DNA from: Hyphomonadaceae bacterium UBA1849 | GTDB taxonomy: Bacteria; Pseudomonadota; Alphaproteobacteria; Caulobacterales; Hyphomonadaceae | Assembly (NCBI GenBank): GCA_002338565.1 | Contig: DDIN01000006.1 | Span: 230,527-267,589, forward strand | Length of the DNA stretch: 37,063 nucleotides | Direction of reading: 5' to 3' | In this document: one piece after another, positions 34,049 through 37,063 of the stretch | How positions within the stretch are numbered: the stretch's first letter is position 1 | How the letters are laid out: the number at the start of each line of letters is the position of its first letter | Made by a program: the position numbers and the translations under genes | Notes under the pieces: model-generated | The model's input: only the letters and a program-made list of their open reading frames with translations | Told to the model about the DNA's origin: nothing | Databases searched by the model: none

Positions 34049-35227
34049 TTAGTAGCTCTTCGGCAGGCCGAGCACGCGTTCGGAGATGTAGTTGAGGATC
34101 ATCTCGCGGCTGACCGGTGCGATACGAGCCAGCATCGCTTCGCGCATATAGCGCTCAACGTGATACTCGCGCGCATAGCCCATCCCGCCATGAGACAGAA
34201 CCGCCGTCTCACACGCTTTGAAGCCAGCCTCAGCGCCCAGATATTTCGCCGCATTCGCTTCCGCGCCGCAATCCAGCTTCTGGTCGAACTTAGAAGCAGC
34301 TTTGTAAGCCATCAGCTCAGCCGCTTCGAGTTCCGCCCAGGATTTAGCAAGTGGATGCGCAATGCCCTGATTCTGACCGATCGCCCGGCCGAACACGCGG
34401 CGCTCGTTTGCGTACTGAGTTGCTTTCGCCAGTGCAGCCTGACCAAGGCCAATTGCTTCTACAGCAAACAGAACGCGCTCCGGGTTCAGACCGTGAAGCA
34501 GGTATTTGAAGCCCTGCCCTTCTTCACCGATCAGGTCTTCTTTTGGAATCTCGTAACCGTCGAAGAACAGCATGTTACATTCGACCGCTTTACGACCCAT
34601 TTTAGGGATTGGCGTCGCGCCAGCCTTCACCTTATCAAAATCGGTGTAGAACAGGGACAGACCAAGATACGGCTTGGAGCACTGATCCTTTGGCGTTGTA
34701 CGCGCGATGATCAGGATTTTGTCCGCGCGCTGTGCGCCCGTCGTCCAGATTTTACGGCCGTACAGCTTATAATCGCCGTTTGGCTGCTTCTCTGCTTTGG
34801 ACTCAAGGTTTGACGTATCGAGGCCAGAGTTCGGCTCGGTTACAGCGAAACACATTTTCTGCTCACCAGAGATAATCTTCGGCAGGTGCACATTTCGCTG
34901 CTCGTCAGACCCGAAAATCTCAAGCGGCTTTGGACCGAAAATATTGAGGTGGATCGCAGATGCACCGGAAAAGCCTGCGCCGGATCTCGCGACTGTGTGC
35001 ATTACAATAGATGCCTCAGTCAGGCCGAGACCAGCACCACCGACCTCTTCCGGCATAGCAACACCCAGCCAGCCGCCTTCGGCCATAGCCTTAGTGAAAG
35101 CCTCCGGCCAGTTGCCCGTTTCGTCTATTTCCCGCCAGTACTCATCGTCGAACTGAGAGCAAGTACGCTCCACGGCATCTTTAATCGCCAACTGGTCTTC
35201 GGTTGGTTCACCAATAAAGTTCATCAT
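34049..35227 (-). CDS. Acyl-CoA dehydrogenase, atypical catalytic base
   Basis: FAD enzyme that desaturates an acyl-CoA, 392 residues, usual length. N-terminal helices to about 120; the FAD-binding CFAVTEPNSGLD at 126-137; WTTGAQRAD at 161-169; C-terminal helical domain with GGMGYAREYHVERYMR. The usual YEGT glutamate near the C-terminus is replaced (RIAPVS), but Glu250 in HGLNPERVLFA aligns with the base used by isovaleryl-CoA dehydrogenase (LDLER). The start is the first of two consecutive ATGs, with AGGGAGAGC ahead. Substrate is probably a branched or long acyl-CoA; exact specificity is open. Confidence 0.9.
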   Translation of the reverse strand: MMNFIGEPTEDQLAIKDAVERTCSQFDDEYWREIDETGNWPEAFTKAMAEGGWLGVAMPEEVGGAGLGLTEASIVMHTVARSGAGFSGASAIHLNIFGPKPLEIFGSDEQRNVHLPKIISGEQKMCFAVTEPNSGLDTSNLESKAEKQPNGDYKLYGRKIWTTGAQRADKILIIARTTPKDQCSKPYLGLSLFYTDFDKVKAGATPIPKMGRKAVECNMLFFDGYEIPKEDLIGEEGQGFKYLLHGLNPERVLFAVEAIGLGQAALAKATQYANERRVFGRAIGQNQGIAHPLAKSWAELEAAELMAYKAASKFDQKLDCGAEANAAKYLGAEAGFKACETAVLSHGGMGYAREYHVERYMREAMLARIAPVSREMILNYISERVLGLPKSY

Positions 35228-35263
35228 GCTCTCCCTGCAGACTGCGCTCTGTTCTTCTCGATG

Positions 35264-35283
35264 CGTGACTTGTGTCGGTCACG
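35264..35283. promoter_or_regulatory. Inverted repeat upstream of the acyl-CoA dehydrogenase
   Basis: CGTGAC-ttgtgtcg-GTCACG, 37-56 bases before the start at 35227. Position and symmetry suit an operator. The rest of 35228-35399 shows no gene. Confidence 0.35.
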
Positions 35284-35399
35284 TCAATCTTCAAACAGCT
35301 TGCATCAAATTTTTGAGCAAAAGGGAAGCCTTTGAAGAGAGCAAACTATCACGAATAGCGAAAATACTTGCCGTCTCGACGCTTTTTCACGGGAACTAA

Positions 35400-35864
35400 T
35401 TAGTTTGTGATCTTAGAACCTACATACGCGGTCGTCATGATCAGGAGCTCGAGTTCGGTCAGCGAAAGGCTTCCCTTCTCAACAACCGCAAACGCACCTT
35501 CCTGCACCGCGATAGAGCGCAGAGCCGGAGCAATAGAACCGGTATACATGATGATCCCCGTCTCGGGATATCGCGCTTTCACATGACGGATACGTCCTTC
35601 TGTAAGCCCTACACGCTGGATAAAGCGATCCAGAACCAGAACGTCCGGACTATCACAATTCGACTCAAAGAAGGCTTCCAGGCTCGTAAAGTGAGTCACT
35701 TCGGGCGTGATAAATGACGCTCTTCTCAATTGCTCCTGAAAGAGCAAAGCATCGCGTGCGTCATCCTCAATCAAAACGATATTGAGTCTGACTTTTGGCT
35801 TCATGGCATCGAGCAGATCAGATGCGTCGAGCATGGTGCCTGTATTACGGGCAAATGATTGCAC
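35400..35864 (-). CDS. Stand-alone receiver domain protein (CheY-like)
   Basis: 154-residue single-domain response regulator without an output domain. The start is GTG at 35864, supported by GGGAGG 5 bases ahead; the Met at residue 11 has no ribosome site. The receiver spans about 25-150, with Glu33-Asp34-Asp35, phosphorylation Asp79 (VLVLDRF), Thr108 and Lys130, so it should be phosphorylatable. The first 24 residues are a short extra segment. No kinase is adjacent, so the partner is unknown. The sequence is not typical of chemotaxis CheY; a phosphorelay shuttle or a kinase-inhibiting receiver is possible. Confidence 0.8.
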   Translation of the reverse strand: MQSFARNTGTMLDASDLLDAMKPKVRLNIVLIEDDARDALLFQEQLRRASFITPEVTHFTSLEAFFESNCDSPDVLVLDRFIQRVGLTEGRIRHVKARYPETGIIMYTGSIAPALRSIAVQEGAFAVVEKGSLSLTELELLIMTTAYVGSKITN

Positions 35865-35932
35865 ATCCGCCTCCCGAATCAGCAGAAACTAGAGCAATCA
35901 TATCAGTAAAGATTGAAATATTTAAATCGTTC

Positions 35933-35982
35933 CGTCCGAAGCACTCCGGACGAGAACTTTAGTATAGCACCCTATACAAAGT
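35933..35982 (-). terminator. Two adjacent hairpins after the small gene 35991
   Basis: Hairpin A: ACTTT-a-GTATAG (35956-35967), loop CACC, CTATAC-AAAGT (35972-35982), a stem of 11 pairs with one bulged A, 9 bases past the - strand stop. Hairpin B: CGTCCG (35933-35938) with CGGACG (35947-35952). No T-run follows either. Together they probably end or protect the transcript. Confidence 0.5.
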
Positions 35983-35990
35983 GTAAGGCT

Positions 35991-36224
35991 TTACTGCCTG
36001 CGCCAGAAATTCAGAAATTCGCTTGCCGTTTCGCGGTCCTGAAACGTTATCGCCTTCCGGATACTCTGTCCGGAATGGATCGTTTTAACCATGATATCCG
36101 GCGCTTCATCGCTGTGAGTGTTCTTTACGCCGAAACGCTGGCGTGCGAACGCATCAATCGCTGCGAAGAATTTGCTTTCAGTCTGATTGTCACCAACTGA
36201 TACATGGACAATCACATCCGACAT
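35991..36224 (-). CDS. Small conserved protein, paralog of 1779-2030
   Basis: 77-residue soluble protein, function unknown. It aligns along its length with the protein at 1779-2030: start MSDVIV versus MTDVIV, TESKFFAAIDAFA versus TETKLFQAVNQFA, APDIMVKT versus APVIMVKT, FQDR versus FQRR, and end FWRR versus YWRR. It lacks the Cys-containing insertion of the other copy. GGGGGGA is 7 bases before the ATG. Two copies 34 kb apart in one window imply a small gene family in this genome. The neighbours differ (receiver protein and leucine-dehydrogenase-type gene here; cytochrome there), so context gives no clear function. Confidence 0.72.
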   Translation of the reverse strand: MSDVIVHVSVGDNQTESKFFAAIDAFARQRFGVKNTHSDEAPDIMVKTIHSGQSIRKAITFQDRETASEFLNFWRRQ

Positions 36225-36301
36225 ATTGTGTCCCCCCTAGGTCTTCCGCCCAGCCTTTATGAAGCTTATTCATTCCTCTCATGAATTCCAGCAAAATCGA
36301 C

Positions 36302-36320
36302 GCTGTTAACTGTAAACAGC
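36302..36320. promoter_or_regulatory. Inverted repeat upstream of small gene 35991
   Basis: GCTGTT-aactgta-AACAGC, 78-96 bases before the start at 36224, in the 167-base gap to the dehydrogenase gene. Possible operator or promoter-linked dyad. Confidence 0.25.
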
Positions 36321-36345
36321 TACGCAATTTAGCGCCCTTGCCCAA

Positions 36346-36381
36346 ATTTCAGGTATAAAACTCCCCCAAGCGACCTGAAAT
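36346..36381 (-). terminator. Long-loop inverted repeat after the dehydrogenase gene
   Basis: Perfect 9-base arms ATTTCAGGT (36346-36354) and ACCTGAAAT (36373-36381) with an 18-base spacer, ending 10 bases past the - strand stop at 36392. No T-run. It may be a 3'-end hairpin or a protein site. Confidence 0.35.
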
Positions 36382-36391
36382 ATAGGTGAAT

Positions 36392-37063
36392 TTACCTACG
36401 CGCTGCCGCGATACGGGATCGTGCAATTTCATCTGCAATTCTGTGTGTCGCGCGCCCTTCGGACCGGGATCGCTCGAAAACATCACGCAATGTATCGATC
36501 AGAGACGACAGTTTGTTTTCCACCCAGGCTTCATCGTAGTTGCCGGAAATTTCTGCGGCGACATTGATGATACCACCGCCATTGATCACGTAATCAGGCG
36601 CATAAAGAATGCCGCGCGCAGCCAGTTCATCACCCATCTCGGGGGCGAAAAGCTGGTTATTCGCTGCACCTGCTACGATCCGACAGTTGAGCTTGGCGAT
36701 CGTGTCCGAGTTCAGAATGCCGCCCAGAGCGTTCGGCGACACCACATCAACTTCCCGGAACAGGATTTCATCGACACCTACAGGAATTGCACCGGTTTCG
36801 GCGGCGAGGTCGCAGACTGCGTCAGCAGCAATGTCTGCGATATAAACCGTAGCGCCTTCACGGCGAAGTTTGCGGACAATGTTCGCACCAACATGACCGA
36901 CACCCTGAACCGCAACAGAACGACCTTCCAGTTCGTCAGACCCGGTGTCTGCCAGCAGCGCTGCACGAATGCCGCGAAAGGCACCCTCAGCTGTGACGGG
37001 AGATGGATCGCCACTTGCGGCAGCGCCAGACGTCAGGCCTGCCACATAGCGCGTTTCTTCACG
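36392..37063 (-). CDS. Leucine/Glu/Phe/Val dehydrogenase, C-terminal part
   Basis: NAD-dependent amino acid dehydrogenase, C-terminal about 224 residues; the N-terminal part runs off the window. The frame is open to the last base, starting REETRYVAGL in the visible part. The Rossmann motif VQGVGHVGANIVRKLR and the segments PNALGGILN, VAGAANNQL and APDYVINGGGIINVAAE are typical of leucine dehydrogenase-like enzymes, which convert branched amino acids to 2-oxo acids. Stop TAA at 36392-36394. This fits with pccB at the other end, but the two are far apart. Phenylalanine or valine dehydrogenase cannot be excluded without the N-terminal substrate pocket. Confidence 0.92.
   Translation of the reverse strand, partial: REETRYVAGLTSGAAASGDPSPVTAEGAFRGIRAALLADTGSDELEGRSVAVQGVGHVGANIVRKLRREGATVYIADIAADAVCDLAAETGAIPVGVDEILFREVDVVSPNALGGILNSDTIAKLNCRIVAGAANNQLFAPEMGDELAARGILYAPDYVINGGGIINVAAEISGNYDEAWVENKLSSLIDTLRDVFERSRSEGRATHRIADEIARSRIAAARR

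Noticed and set aside
33971..34813. 280-residue open frame on the + strand
   Set aside because: It is antisense to the acyl-CoA dehydrogenase gene and spans its terminator hairpin; composition is that of a shadow frame.
1..37063. CRISPR arrays, insertion sequences, integrases or phage genes
   Set aside because: I saw no regularly spaced repeats, transposase, integrase or terminal inverted repeats on reading both strands.

Overview
The window looks like chromosomal DNA of a marine-type alphaproteobacterium, possibly Hyphomonadaceae or a relative; that lineage guess is an inference from gene content. The evidence is an ICE/Irr-like box in front of ccoG, a TonB-dependent receptor beside a spinster-like MFS gene, and a tRNA-His with the alphaproteobacterial identity pattern (no encoded G-1, U72, A73). 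I see no insertion sequence, phage, integrase or CRISPR array. Genes run mostly on + up to about 18.3 kb and mostly on - after that.

Region 1 (1-10.6 kb) is respiration. It starts with the 3' part of pccB, then a lipoprotein cytochrome c and two small genes on the - strand. The full cbb3 oxidase operon ccoNOQP follows, closed by a UUCG-loop terminator. The assembly operon ccoGHIS comes next and has its own upstream palindrome. Overlaps ccoQ/ccoP, ccoH/ccoI and ccoI/ccoS suggest translational coupling.

Region 2 (10.6-18.3 kb) is an accessory uptake cluster: a TonB-dependent receptor, a TetR regulator, an alpha/beta hydrolase and an MFS transporter. The receptor gene and the hydrolase-MFS pair each carry the same 16-bp palindrome (TTCAACA-N2-TGTTGAA) directly after the predicted -10 box, so they probably form one TetR regulon. 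Next to it is a 675-residue lipoprotein that joins a thioredoxin-like domain, a cytochrome c domain, a PHM-like type II copper monooxygenase core and two EF-hands. This is the most unusual protein here.

Region 3 (18.4-28.6 kb) is acetate or short-chain acid use: acetyl-CoA synthetase with a DcaP-like porin, a LuxR-type response regulator, a symporter-fused hybrid histidine kinase (CrbS/CrbR, also called MxtR/ErdR, type), and a two-gene sodium:solute symporter of the VC_2705/DUF4212 type. Sensor, regulator, porin, enzyme and transporter lie side by side.

Region 4 (28.6-37 kb) is mostly housekeeping: a second TetR gene, tRNA-His, panB and the yfgM-bamB-der set, an acyl-CoA dehydrogenase, a lone receiver protein, a second copy of the small 80-residue protein seen near 1.8 kb, and the C-terminal part of a leucine-dehydrogenase-type enzyme. 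No gene-free stretch exceeds 300 bases; the longest (28173-28380, 208 bases) holds one hairpin and presumably the symporter promoter.
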